Shown here: in pieces, positions 1 to 7,824 of the stretch
How positions within the stretch are numbered: the first letter of the stretch is position 1
How the letters are laid out: each line of letters starts with the position of its first letter
DNA from: a virus
Length of the DNA: 22,795 bases
Strand: one strand, 5' to 3'
Virus record (IMG/VR): IMGVR_UViG_3300046468_000702
Span: 1-22,795 of that record
Notes under the pieces: model-generated
Databases searched by the model: none
Told to the model about the DNA's origin: nothing
Seen by the model: only the letters and a program-made list of their open reading frames with translations
Position numbers and translations under genes: made by a program

Positions 1-1679
1 TTTTTACAACAACTGCAGGTTCTTTTGTTAATAAATCAGTAACATACTCACAAGATTCAGCTCCAGATGGAACTACAAGTGATGTACATGCAGACGGTTC
101 GGGCGCCGGTTCAGCTCGTACATTAGCAGATGGCGACCTTTGGTTTGATTTTGATGATGCAACATCTAGCATTGAACTTAAACGTTATGTAACAGCAAGT
201 TCTACATGGACAAGCATTGGTACAACTGGTAACTATCCAGTATCAGTAGCAACTACACAACCAACTGGTAATCCAGTAACTGGCACATTATGGCATGACC
301 CAGATGTAAACGAATTAGCAGTTTACGAAGTAAAACTAGACGGCTCTACTCAAAAATGGAAAAGAGCAGCAGATGTACAATATGTTACATCAGCTCCATT
401 GTTAGATGGCAGCGGTAACGCACTTACAGATGGCGACTATTGGATCGATACAGATGCAAGCGGTTATCCTGTAATTTACAGACACAACGGCTCAGCTTGG
501 GTAGCCAAAGATGCTACAGATCAAAGTACAAGTGCAGGTGTTGAATTTGGCGATATTACAGCTAACGACACAACTGCAGATACATTTGAAGCAACATTAT
601 TAGCAGGCTCTCCAGATCCACTATTATACCCAGTTGGAATGACAGGTATTAACATGTGTAGATCAGGTAACACTGTTAAAGAATATGACGCAACATTATC
701 TACAGATTGGAAATGGCGTAACAAAGCAGGCAATCAAGCAAACGGCAAAGGTTCGTTTGGTAGATTAGCTCAGCGTAAAGTTGTTACAACTGCAATGCAG
801 GCAGCGGCAGGCATGTCTACACTACGTGAAGACACAATAGCATTCCGCTTAATGGCAACTCCAGGTTATCCAGAGTTATATGATGAAATGGTAACACTAA
901 ACAGTGACAGAGATGAAACAGCATTTATTATTGTTGATGCTCCATTCCGTTTAAATCAAACTGAAGCAATTTCTTGGAAACAAGGAACAACTGCTACAGA
1001 AAATGGTGAAGATGGACTAGTAACATCAAATACTTATAGTGCGGTTTATTATCCACATGCATTAACAACTAACCCTTCATCAGGCGACACTGTTGTTGCT
1101 CCAGCATCACACATTGCATTATACACATATGCATACAGTGATAACGCATCATACCAATGGTTTGCACCAGCAGGCTTAACTCGTGGACAAGTACAAAATG
1201 CAACTAATGTTGGTTACTTAAACTCAGAAGATGAGTTTGTAGCATTATCATTGACACAAGGTTCTAGAGATGCAATGTATGAGCAGAAGATGAATCCAAT
1301 TGCAAAATTCCCTACAGAGGGTGTTGTAGTATTTGGACAAAAATCAATGCATCCAAGTGCATCAGCATTAGACAGAGTTAACGTTGCAAGACTTACAGCT
1401 TATCTAAGAGAACGTTTTGCCGTAATAGCAAGACCTTACTTGTTTGAGCCAAATGATGAAGATACTCGTACAAATGCTAAAGCAACATTTACTGGTTTCT
1501 TAGCAAACATTATGGCACAACGTGGTGTTTATGACTTTGCAGTAGTTTGTGATACAACAAACAACACACCAGCAAGAATTGATGCAAATGAATTTTATGT
1601 TGATGTAGCAATTGAGCCTACAAAATCAGCAGAATTTATTTATATTCCAATTAGAATCGTAAATACTGGCGAACTTTAA
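1..1679 (+). CDS. 18: Tail sheath protein gp18 (5' end missing)
   Basis: The reading frame is open from base 3 to the stop at 1677-1679 (559 codons), so the true start lies left of the window and the internal ATG at 399 is not the start. It forms the contractile sheath around the tail tube. The C-terminal part is typical of T4-type gp18: a segment of the form AxxRPYLFEPND followed by a domain ending EPTKSAEFIYIPIRIVNTGEL-like, the sheath handshake and inner domain. Bases 126-500 encode three degenerate modules of the pattern GDxWxDxD...IYRY...W, probably part of an outward-facing insertion domain. A strong terminator hairpin follows directly, and the tail tube gene is next, the usual sheath-tube pairing. 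Identification is from recalled family patterns; I am confident of the sheath call, less so of the domain limits. Confidence 0.9.
   Translation, partial: FTTTAGSFVNKSVTYSQDSAPDGTTSDVHADGSGAGSARTLADGDLWFDFDDATSSIELKRYVTASSTWTSIGTTGNYPVSVATTQPTGNPVTGTLWHDPDVNELAVYEVKLDGSTQKWKRAADVQYVTSAPLLDGSGNALTDGDYWIDTDASGYPVIYRHNGSAWVAKDATDQSTSAGVEFGDITANDTTADTFEATLLAGSPDPLLYPVGMTGINMCRSGNTVKEYDATLSTDWKWRNKAGNQANGKGSFGRLAQRKVVTTAMQAAAGMSTLREDTIAFRLMATPGYPELYDEMVTLNSDRDETAFIIVDAPFRLNQTEAISWKQGTTATENGEDGLVTSNTYSAVYYPHALTTNPSSGDTVVAPASHIALYTYAYSDNASYQWFAPAGLTRGQVQNATNVGYLNSEDEFVALSLTQGSRDAMYEQKMNPIAKFPTEGVVVFGQKSMHPSASALDRVNVARLTAYLRERFAVIARPYLFEPNDEDTRTNAKATFTGFLANIMAQRGVYDFAVVCDTTNNTPARIDANEFYVDVAIEPTKSAEFIYIPIRIVNTGEL
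126..500 (+). repeat. Three GDxW modules inside the sheath gene
   Basis: Three successive protein modules are encoded at about 126-209, 282-359 and 429-500. Each begins with a Gly-(Asp/Thr)-x-Trp-x-Asp core (GDLWFD, GTLWHD, GDYWID), continues with a short strand containing Tyr, and ends with Trp (SSTW, QKW, SAW). The unit is 24-28 residues and is clearly divergent at DNA level, so this is a protein repeat rather than a recent DNA duplication. Similar Trp-anchored beta modules occur in surface-exposed phage virion proteins, but their role here is inference. Confidence 0.6.
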
Positions 1680-1704
1680 GTTAAAAGTTTAATTTAATTA
1701 AAAT

Positions 1705-1734
1705 AAGGGCTACTATAGAAATATAGTAGCCTTT
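1705..1734 (+). terminator. Intrinsic terminator after tail sheath gene
   Basis: A perfect 10-bp stem, GGCTACTATA at 1708-1717 with TATAGTAGCC at 1722-1731, closes a GAAA tetraloop. It can extend by a G-T and two A-T pairs to 1705-1734. The right side runs into TTTAAT. The very stable GNRA loop and position 28 bases after the sheath stop fit termination or 3' end stabilisation of an abundant late mRNA. Confidence 0.75.
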
Positions 1735-1777
1735 AATGTGACAAATTTTAAATATTGTAGTTTTTGACCAATGTTTT

Positions 1778-1786
1778 GATAAATAC
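1778..1786 (+). promoter_or_regulatory. Late promoter box before tail tube gene
   Basis: GATAAATAC lies 44 bases before the gp19 start. It matches the T4 late -10 box TATAAATA in seven of eight positions (ATAAATA) and recurs before other virion genes here. T4 late boxes are read by the gp55 sigma with the sliding clamp. gp55 is not seen in this window. Confidence 0.6.
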
Positions 1787-1830
1787 AATATAAGAGAAAT
1801 ACTACAGTATAGTATTATAGGAGAAAACAA

Positions 1831-2451
1831 ATGGCTGTAATTACAAATTTTGGAGTACCAACAACATCAGCGGCAGGCACGACATTAATGCCAAAGCTAC
1901 AATATAGATTCCGAGTATCATTCACTAACATAGGTGATGGTGGCGAAAAATCAGAAATGACGCAAAACGTTGTTAGTGCATCACGACCAAACTTAACACA
2001 CGAAGAAGTTGTAGTTGATTCATACAACTCAAAAATGTACCTAGCAGGTAAGCATACATGGGAACCAGTAACAATTGTGTTCCGTGATGACATGAATTCA
2101 AATGTTATTAAACAACTTGGTAAGCAATTAAACAAACAAGTTGATCACGCAGATCAATCAAGTGCAATTGCAGGTGGATCATATAAATTTGGTGTAAAAA
2201 TTGAAACACTAGATGGACAAAATGGTGCAACTAAACCAACTACATTTGATGAATGGCAATTAGAAGGTTGCTTTATTAGTCAAGTACAATATGGCGACTT
2301 AAACTACGCAGATTCAAATATGGTTCAAGTTACATTAACAGTACGTTACGATCATGCCGCACACATCTTGGATGGTACAGGCGATGCATTATCGGCAGGC
2401 ACTTTAGGCGCTGCAGACGAAACTGTTACTGGTGGCGGAACTGGCTCTTAA
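1831..2451 (+). CDS. 19: Tail tube protein gp19
   Basis: A 206-residue protein that should polymerise into the inner tail tube under the sheath. It shows the T4-type tube pattern: an N-terminal strand RFRVSF, a central VVVDSYNSKMY loop followed by WEPVTIVFRDD, and a C-terminal FISQVQYGDLNYADSNMVQVTLTVRYDHA strand pair. It is longer than T4 gp19 (163 aa), with a Gly/Ala/Thr-rich tail from about residue 185. The start is set by AGGAGAAAACAA just before the ATG. It has its own late box and follows the sheath terminator, so it is probably transcribed separately at high level. The next gene encodes a second protein with the same fold pattern. Confidence 0.92.
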   Translation: MAVITNFGVPTTSAAGTTLMPKLQYRFRVSFTNIGDGGEKSEMTQNVVSASRPNLTHEEVVVDSYNSKMYLAGKHTWEPVTIVFRDDMNSNVIKQLGKQLNKQVDHADQSSAIAGGSYKFGVKIETLDGQNGATKPTTFDEWQLEGCFISQVQYGDLNYADSNMVQVTLTVRYDHAAHILDGTGDALSAGTLGAADETVTGGGTGS

Positions 2452-2468
2452 TTAACTTTAAGTTAATT
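2450..2468 (+). repeat. Inverted repeat between gp19 and the tube-like gene
   Basis: AATTAACTT at 2450-2458 and AAGTTAATT at 2460-2468 are exact complements around one base, so the RNA can form an 8-bp AU-rich hairpin with a 3-base loop. It overlaps the gp19 stop codon. There is no T-run after it, so a terminator is unlikely. It may slow read-through or 3' decay between the abundant tube message and the next gene. Confidence 0.4.
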
Positions 2469-2488
2469 GCTAGTAAAGGACACATCAA

Positions 2489-3496
2489 ATGGCATTAGGC
2501 GATACAGCGTATGTAAAATATGGTCAAGCACTCACCAAGGGTACATTAACTGCAATACCTAGGAATAAGTTTTCCTTTACAGTTAAGTTAATCATAGCAG
2601 GTGGTGGTGTTGTAGATCTTACGCGAATTGCAAATGTACAGTTACCAACTTTCACATATAGAACACAAACACTTAATAATTATAATAGTAAAAGCATAGT
2701 TCAAACAGGAATAGATTATACTCCTATAACACTTACAGCATACGACACTAAAGATGCTGAATTTGAAAAGTTTCTAAAGGAATATGCTAACCACTATATT
2801 ACAGGTCCAATGAATCAAGCTGATTATGAAGAATGGAAGATTAATAGTTCAGTAAAAAATAGCTTTGGTTTAAAAACACCAGACGATAATCATTATATAA
2901 CATCAATGATTATTACAAGAGTTGATGCAACAGTAGGCGATACAGTTACACATTCAAATGTAACAGAAATATTTCATCCGTTTATACAAAACATAGATGC
3001 TGATACATTAGACTATTCAGATAGTGCGCCTAGTACATACAGAATTACATTTGGTTATGAAGGATTCAGAATATTAAGTGAAGCAATGAATATTCCTGTT
3101 GGTCTCGCTCCTCCTAGTATATTAAATCCACCAACGATCCAACCAGAAGTAAACACCTTTGTTGATCAATCTGCAATACACACAACAAGACATCCAGAAA
3201 TAAAATCAAATAAACCAGAAATTCAACCAGTTCTTGAAACCAATAATCAAGCAGTGGTTACTAGTACCACTACTAGCAGTTTTAGAGGAACTGTTCAGGG
3301 AGTGTGGGGGAATATGTCAGAGAGACTTGCAAGAGCAAATGAGATTGTAGCAGGTGGACAACTTGCAGGCGATACTGAATTTGCTCCTGGTAAAAATCAA
3401 ATTGTTACAAAAGACGGTGTTAGATATATAGCACAAGTACCCGAATCAGAAATTCACTATACAGATACAGATCCAGACACATTAGGCGAATTATAA
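2489..3496 (+). CDS. Second tube-fold protein, candidate tail-tube initiator (gp54-like)
   Basis: A 335-residue protein whose first ~200 residues parallel the gp19 just upstream. NKFSFTVKLI matches the N-terminal strand, NNYNSKS matches DSYNSKM, GIDYTPITLTAYDT matches the WEPVTIVFRDD strand, and FIQNIDADTLDYSDSAP...ITFGYEGF matches the C-terminal strand pair. From about residue 200 it carries a Pro/Thr-rich linker and a separate tail (to 335) absent from gp19. In T4, gp54 (320 aa) is the baseplate-side protein with a tube-like fold that starts tube assembly, and the length fits. A neck-side or lumen protein is also possible. Start by AAAGGACACATCAA before ATG. It abuts the gp4 gene with no gap (TAA then ATG). 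Homology to gp19 is solid; the gp54 role is inference. Confidence 0.6.
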   Translation: MALGDTAYVKYGQALTKGTLTAIPRNKFSFTVKLIIAGGGVVDLTRIANVQLPTFTYRTQTLNNYNSKSIVQTGIDYTPITLTAYDTKDAEFEKFLKEYANHYITGPMNQADYEEWKINSSVKNSFGLKTPDDNHYITSMIITRVDATVGDTVTHSNVTEIFHPFIQNIDADTLDYSDSAPSTYRITFGYEGFRILSEAMNIPVGLAPPSILNPPTIQPEVNTFVDQSAIHTTRHPEIKSNKPEIQPVLETNNQAVVTSTTTSSFRGTVQGVWGNMSERLARANEIVAGGQLAGDTEFAPGKNQIVTKDGVRYIAQVPESEIHYTDTDPDTLGEL

Positions 3497-3943
3497 ATGC
3501 CGAAGTTCCAAAACGGAAAATTCATACCTTCTAACCCGGATAAATACTTAGGTAAAAGAACACCACATTACAGAAGTGGATGGGAATTAGCAGTATTTCG
3601 CATGTGCGATAATCACCCAGCTATATTAGGTTGGGGAAGTGAAACACACAGAATCCCATACAAAAATCCACTTACTGGAAAGAAAAGCACATATGTTCCT
3701 GACTTGTTATTAGTATACAAAGACAAGAAGGGAAAGAACCATGCTGAAATGGTAGAGATTAAGCCAGCTAGTCAAACATTAGCTGAAGCAAGAACAACTG
3801 CTCAGAAGGCTGCAGCAGTAGTTAATCAAGCCAAATGGTCTGCCGCACATGCATGGTGCAAACAACAAGGAATGGCGTTTAGGGTTATAACTGAACATCA
3901 GATATTTAATAAACCTCAAAACTCTAAAAAGAAAAGAAAATGA
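3497..3943 (+). CDS. 4: Head completion protein gp4, PD-(D/E)xK nuclease type
   Basis: A 148-residue basic protein matching T4-like gp4 (also called 50/64), which acts on the filled head before tail joining. The nuclease-type layout is visible: RSGWELAVF with Glu30, an IPYKNPLTGKKSTYVPDLLL segment with Asp69, and VEIKP with Glu87 and Lys89. This is the arrangement of TnsA-like endonucleases, so trimming of DNA ends at the head portal is a fair inference. It starts immediately after the upstream stop with only a weak ribosome site, suggesting translational coupling. Its last bases overlap the gp16 start (ATGA). The C-terminus is lysine-rich. Family assignment is from memory of the sequence pattern. 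Confidence 0.85.
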   Translation: MPKFQNGKFIPSNPDKYLGKRTPHYRSGWELAVFRMCDNHPAILGWGSETHRIPYKNPLTGKKSTYVPDLLLVYKDKKGKNHAEMVEIKPASQTLAEARTTAQKAAAVVNQAKWSAAHAWCKQQGMAFRVITEHQIFNKPQNSKKKRK

Positions 3944-4476
3944 CAAAAAAATTAGAAGAAGAATTAAATTTACCAGATTTAGATCAATTACTTCCTGAAA
4001 ATGATATACAGGAAGAACCTACTACTGAAGAACTTAAAACAGAAATAGCAAACATAGAAGGCGAAATGAGCATGGTAGAACGTGCCAATATTGCATTGCC
4101 TACTGTTGAGGGTTTAGAACAGTTAGATAGAGAAATGGACGAATATGCAAAAAAAGCCATGGAAACATTTGAAGATTTAATAGACTTGGGTAAGAATGTA
4201 GAAGATAGACATGCAGCACCTATATTTGATAGTGCAAGCAAAATGATATCCGCAGCTCTACAGGCAAAACAAGCCAAAATGGATAAGAAAATGAAAATGA
4301 TTGAGTTACAAATGCGTCAAGCTAGACTTGAAAAAGACAGTGAGAAGATAGATGCATATGTAGCCGGCAAAAAGCACGAATTGGGCGATGAAGAAGAAGT
4401 AGAAGGGCGTATAGTAGGAGATAGAACTGCTATGCTTGCCGAAATAATGAAAAACTTGCCCGAAAAAGATAAATAG
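3940..4476 (+). CDS. 16: Terminase small subunit gp16
   Basis: A 178-residue acidic, mostly helical protein. The central region around residues 68-130 (AMETFEDLIDLGKNVEDRHAA, then SASKM...AKQAKMDKKMKMIELQMRQARLEK; segments quoted in part) is the hallmark of T4-type gp16, in which coiled-coil helices form the ring that regulates the packaging motor. It should recognise concatemer DNA and stimulate the gp17 ATPase. It overlaps gp4 by 4 bases and is separated from gp17 by about 4.2 kb, whereas in T4 genes 16 and 17 are adjacent. The stop codon itself forms part of a late promoter box. Confidence 0.85.
   Translation: MTKKLEEELNLPDLDQLLPENDIQEEPTTEELKTEIANIEGEMSMVERANIALPTVEGLEQLDREMDEYAKKAMETFEDLIDLGKNVEDRHAAPIFDSASKMISAALQAKQAKMDKKMKMIELQMRQARLEKDSEKIDAYVAGKKHELGDEEEVEGRIVGDRTAMLAEIMKNLPEKDK
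4468..4476 (+). promoter_or_regulatory. Late promoter box overlapping gp16 stop
   Basis: GATAAATAG overlaps the last two codons and stop of gp16 and lies 21 bases before the next start (4498), which has an AGGAG ribosome site at about 4484-4488. Spacing is right for a short-leader late transcript of the modular virion genes. Confidence 0.5.
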
Positions 4477-4497
4477 TATTAATAGGAGATAACCGCA

Positions 4498-4992
4498 ATG
4501 AACAAAACATTTTCAACATACTTAAACGAATCAAAAAAATCGTGGAAGTTTAGTATTAAAACAATACATGATTTAACTGATGAACAGTGTGATCGCATAG
4601 AGAAGCACCTCGGTAAATACGACTCTAAAGGACTCGGTGCTGCAAAGAAAACAATACTACAAAGTGCACCACGTGATTTTCCAAATCACAAAGGATACGA
4701 AGTTTTTTCACATGAATTTGAAACTAATATCGTTGCTAGCGGTTGGCAAATACAAAACGATATTCGTAACATGCTTGGATTAGCAGACGGAGTACTTAAA
4801 GTAAAAGGCGAACACGAACCAGATGAATTGATTCCACCTATGAGCGAACGTGCTGAAAGCCTGTTAGCAGATGGTGAATATAAAGATGCAGAAAAAGTAA
4901 ATGCAGGAGATCATTACGGTGACGAGTATAACTCCAGTTTCATTAAAGAATTAATGAAAGTAAAAAAACAAAAGGAAAAAGGCGATGAGTGA
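4498..4992 (+). CDS. Conserved phage protein with capsid-targeting-like N-terminus
   Basis: A 164-residue protein of unknown function. Its first residues, MNKTFSTYLNESKK, resemble the capsid targeting sequence of T4 internal head proteins (IPIII begins MKTYQEFIAE, cut after the Glu). Here a Y-L-N-E/S step at residues 8-12 would fit the (L/I)-x-E cut rule of the prohead protease gp21. The middle (residues ~15-100) is a compact mixed alpha/beta region and the end is charged and lysine-rich. It lies between gp16 and the larger modular proteins, overlaps the next gene by 8 bases, and should be expressed late. A packaged internal head protein is a reasonable guess, not shown. Confidence 0.6.
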   Translation: MNKTFSTYLNESKKSWKFSIKTIHDLTDEQCDRIEKHLGKYDSKGLGAAKKTILQSAPRDFPNHKGYEVFSHEFETNIVASGWQIQNDIRNMLGLADGVLKVKGEHEPDELIPPMSERAESLLADGEYKDAEKVNAGDHYGDEYNSSFIKELMKVKKQKEKGDE

Positions 4993-6520
4993 TTTAGACA
5001 GAATACTAAAACTTGCTAGCCACGGCACAGCAGATGCTCGCAGCCAGGCTCCAGCAGAAAGAGAATTAAAAGACGTACCAGTAGTTGAAGAACCAACTAC
5101 AACAAGAGAAGCAGTTGGCGAATTTGCAGATCCAATTTTAGATTTATGCGATGAACTAGGATGTGATTCAGATCATCCAGTACTTGACGAATTAATTCGT
5201 TATTTAGATGGCGATACAATTAAAGATTTCGTAGCAGACTTCCGTAGACACAATGATATGAATGGTGACATGGATGAAGCATATTTAAAAGCGTCAGACT
5301 ATAAATGTAAAGACTGTGGCGACACAATGCACAGCCCAACTACAGATTGTTCACATGATTCACATGATGAAAAAGGTGACTGGTGGGTTGACAAAGACGG
5401 TAACGGTGTTCCAGATTCATTAGAAGAAGCTCCAAATGAAGGCAATGAATTCTCAGGCGCATTAGCACAAGCTAAAAAAGACGGTAAAAAAGAATTTGAA
5501 GTTGACGGCAAAAAATACAAAGTAGAATCTGAAGAAGCAGTAACTGAAGGTGATGTTCCTGAATATGCATGTATTAATATTGACACAGGTGCTTTTGGAT
5601 ATTGTGACAAAGACGAACTTCACAAGTTTACACACATGGTTCCAGCAAGCGAATTTACATATTTTGATCCTGGAAGTGGCATAAATTTTGCTGATTTTGA
5701 TGACGAACTGGCAGACCAAGAAGGTTGGACGAAAATTGGTAATCCAGAAGTAGGTGATCCAGAATTAGCAAGACTAAAAAAACTTGCAGGCAACATAGGT
5801 GAAGAAAACATTAATGAACTTAATGTTCCTAACAATAAAGAAGAAGTTATAGCACGAATTCAAAAATTAGACAAAATGGCAGATGAAGCCAGAGCAAATG
5901 ATGACCCTAACAAGGCAATGGCTATTGAACGTGGAAGTGAAATGACGGCACTATATAACAAGTTAGAAAAACTTGGTGGCGACCCATTTAATATCCCTGA
6001 TGCCTCTGATGCTAATTGGGTAACACCAGAAGGCGGACCATTGTCATATAAAAAAGTAGGCGAATATACATATATCGTTAAAGACGAAAATGGCAAAGAA
6101 CACAAAGCAGAAATGGGTGCTATGGATGACACACAAGACAACTATTCAGGTGATGAAGTAGAGAAAACTATGGACCAAGAAGGATTACAGATGTTAATTC
6201 GTCAAGCAAAAATGGGTGCTCCAACTGAAGAAATTTCAGAAGCTCCTACAATGGATACTACACAACTAATTACATTACTTAAGAACGCAGGTTTAAGCGA
6301 AGAAAAAATTAAAACAAAATTAGACGAATGGGCAAACACACCAGACGGTGCAGCAGAAGAGGAAGCTACATCACATGGTGAACCATACGAGAATTTTGCA
6401 CAAAGCGTTAACCTAAGTTTAAAAAGATACTTAGATGCAGAAGATATGAAAGTAGGCTTAAAAGAACATAAAGTTGAAGATATTAAAGAAGCATATAAGA
6501 AATCTAAAGGGGAAAAGTAA
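4985..6520 (+). CDS. Large acidic modular virion-type protein A (511 aa)
   Basis: An acidic, multi-segment protein that I cannot assign to a named family. Visible parts: an N-terminal DLDRILKLA helix (residues 3-11); a Cys cluster C108-x2-C111 with C122 and H124, a possible zinc site; a perfect EF-hand-type calcium loop at 136-147 (D136, D138, N140, D144, E147); a second LARLKKLAGN helix at 261-270; helical segments 285-330; and a conserved-looking C-terminal domain (about 440-511) with SVNLSLKRYLDAEDMKV. Possible prohead-protease sites are L146-E-E148/A149 and I417-S-E419/A420. It belongs with the neighbours at 4498, 6520 and 10243, which share modules and cut sites. It overlaps its upstream neighbour by 8 bases and the next gene by 1 base. 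Late virion or internal-head role is inference. Confidence 0.7.
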   Translation: MSDLDRILKLASHGTADARSQAPAERELKDVPVVEEPTTTREAVGEFADPILDLCDELGCDSDHPVLDELIRYLDGDTIKDFVADFRRHNDMNGDMDEAYLKASDYKCKDCGDTMHSPTTDCSHDSHDEKGDWWVDKDGNGVPDSLEEAPNEGNEFSGALAQAKKDGKKEFEVDGKKYKVESEEAVTEGDVPEYACINIDTGAFGYCDKDELHKFTHMVPASEFTYFDPGSGINFADFDDELADQEGWTKIGNPEVGDPELARLKKLAGNIGEENINELNVPNNKEEVIARIQKLDKMADEARANDDPNKAMAIERGSEMTALYNKLEKLGGDPFNIPDASDANWVTPEGGPLSYKKVGEYTYIVKDENGKEHKAEMGAMDDTQDNYSGDEVEKTMDQEGLQMLIRQAKMGAPTEEISEAPTMDTTQLITLLKNAGLSEEKIKTKLDEWANTPDGAAEEEATSHGEPYENFAQSVNLSLKRYLDAEDMKVGLKEHKVEDIKEAYKKSKGEK

Positions 6521-7749
6521 TGAATTACAAGGACCTTAGCAGAATAAAAGAACTATCTGGTATTAAAGAAGCAGATAGAAGTGATGTTACACACGCTCAA
6601 CTTTTACCCCACATTAAAAACGTTAAAGCGGCAATGGTGAGACACGCTCAAGAAGATCCTAGCGAAGCAAGAGAATTTATTGAACATTTAGATGATATGA
6701 TGGATGCTGGCGATGTAGAGGTTGTAGACATGATGCAACCAGACTATATGGATACTGAAGCAAGAGATAGTTTAATATTTTATTTTCAAGTTTCAATATC
6801 ACAAGATCCTGCATTATATAATATGTTATTTCCAGGTGAAGATATTAAATTTGCCCAGGGCGAATACGCAGACATGTTTGAATCACTAACTCCAGTTAAA
6901 GAGAATTTTGTAGACGATATGCCTCATGGATTACTTGATGGTATGACATTTACAGATGGTTCGCCAGATTATGATTATATGGGCAATGCAATGAATGACG
7001 GCGAAGTTGATTGGCCAGAAATTAACGATTGGCACAAAGACGAAAATGGCAATGTAAAGCCAGAAGCAACAATAAAACCAGCAGATTTTGAAATAAGTGA
7101 TCTTGAAGCAGATTCTGAAGAATACTACGAATCAGAAATACACAGATTAAAAGAACTATCTGGTATTAAAGAAGATGCAAGTTCATCAGTATTTCAAATA
7201 ATGAAAAAATCATTATTAAGACACAAGTGGTATCTTGAGAATGAAGAAATGGATCCAAACATGGTTTCATCAGAATTACGTGATGTTAACAAGATGATTG
7301 AAGCCGTTGATCTCAACGAAGCCGAACCTTATTTTGATACAGCAGTAAACAATGATTATATGGCTTTATACAGAGAAGCTATTGCCAAGTTAAAAGGCAA
7401 AAAGACTTCTATTTATGGAGTAGACAATGACGTTCTACCACCAAACGCAAAACCTAATCCAAAGTCAGCATATAATTCAGGTGAAGTAGAAAAAAATGAT
7501 GCTGAGTTAGACGCTTTGAATCCTACTGAATCAGAAGTAAGCAGATTAAGAGAACTATCTGGCATTACAGAAGCTCCATATCAATACGATATGTCAGACA
7601 AAGGCGATATGCATGATGCATTGGCAGGTGTGCAAAATAGTATGGACGATGCAGTAAAAAGCATACAAAAAGCCTCTGGTCTTGCAAGGCAAGTATCAGA
7701 CGAAATTGAAAATTCTCTTTACACAGATGAATCAGTTTTAAAAATTTAA
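6520..7749 (+). CDS. Modular protein B with three RLKELSGI-x-E/A repeats (409 aa)
   Basis: A 409-residue acidic protein of unknown family, built around three copies of the motif R-(L/I)-(K/R)-E-L-S-G-I-x-E followed by A or D, at residues 8-18, 209-219 and 342-352. Each copy ends in I-x-E/A or I-x-E/D, which fits the cut rule of the T4 prohead protease gp21. A fourth candidate is L265-N-E267/A268. Cutting at all sites would release segments of roughly 50-200 residues. The first copy is at the extreme N-terminus, like a capsid targeting sequence. SEEYYESE just before copy 2 has a counterpart (SEEEYYESW) in the 10243 protein. It starts within the TAATG overlap with the previous gene and is closed by a strong terminator at 7782. 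Confidence 0.7.
   Translation: MNYKDLSRIKELSGIKEADRSDVTHAQLLPHIKNVKAAMVRHAQEDPSEAREFIEHLDDMMDAGDVEVVDMMQPDYMDTEARDSLIFYFQVSISQDPALYNMLFPGEDIKFAQGEYADMFESLTPVKENFVDDMPHGLLDGMTFTDGSPDYDYMGNAMNDGEVDWPEINDWHKDENGNVKPEATIKPADFEISDLEADSEEYYESEIHRLKELSGIKEDASSSVFQIMKKSLLRHKWYLENEEMDPNMVSSELRDVNKMIEAVDLNEAEPYFDTAVNNDYMALYREAIAKLKGKKTSIYGVDNDVLPPNAKPNPKSAYNSGEVEKNDAELDALNPTESEVSRLRELSGITEAPYQYDMSDKGDMHDALAGVQNSMDDAVKSIQKASGLARQVSDEIENSLYTDESVLKI
6541..6573 (+). repeat. RELSGI repeat, copy 1
   Basis: First of four dispersed copies of a 33-base unit coding R-(L/I)-(K/R)-E-L-S-G-I-x-E-A. The core GAACTATCTGG is identical in all four, including the synonymous positions of the Leu (CTA) and Ser (TCT) codons. 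The other copies are at 7144, 7543 and 10864. Confidence 0.8.
7144..7176 (+). repeat. RELSGI repeat, copy 2
   Basis: Second copy of the 33-base unit. It differs from copy 1 mainly at the third base triplet's first position and ends in a GAT (Asp) instead of GCA (Ala) codon after the Glu. Confidence 0.8.
7543..7575 (+). repeat. RELSGI repeat, copy 3
   Basis: Third copy. Its 20-base stretch AGATTAAGAGAACTATCTGG is identical to copy 4 in the separate gene at 10243, and both continue with a GAAGCTCCA ending (Glu-Ala-Pro), so copies 3 and 4 are the closest pair. Confidence 0.8.
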
Positions 7750-7781
7750 AAAGTTCACATTCCTCCCAGGTGAAAATTAAG

Positions 7782-7813
7782 CGGTGTAGTTTTAGTTAAC
7801 TGCACCGTTTTTT
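7782..7813 (+). terminator. Intrinsic terminator after modular protein B
   Basis: A 10-bp stem, CGGTGTAGTT at 7782-7791 with AACTGCACCG at 7798-7807 (one G-T pair), with a 6-base loop and six Ts at 7808-7813. This is a textbook rho-independent terminator closing the gene group that starts at 4498. Confidence 0.9.
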
Positions 7814-7824
7814 CGTTGTATAAT
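7796..7824 (+). promoter_or_regulatory. Possible promoter for the QueC-like gene
   Basis: TTAACT at 7796-7801, then 17 bases, then TATAAT at 7819-7824, a perfect -10 with a weak -35. The -35 lies in the 3' arm of the terminator, so the QueC-like gene would be insulated and separately driven. A GTAAATAC at 7828-7835 is a weaker late-box candidate. The leader to the ATG at 7901 is then about 70 bases. Confidence 0.4.

Noticed and set aside
1764-1794. Possible sigma70 promoter TTGACC ... TATAAG before gp19
   Set aside because: The spacer would be 19 bases and both boxes are imperfect; the late box at 1778 explains the region better.
3539-3547. GATAAATAC late-box match inside gp4
   Set aside because: It encodes Asp-Lys-Tyr within a conserved gene and no gene start follows within a plausible distance, so I treat it as coincidence.
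5299-6141. Four minus-strand open frames across modular protein A
   Set aside because: They mirror an A-rich acidic coding sequence, have no ribosome sites and show Ser/Leu/Phe-rich low-complexity translations.
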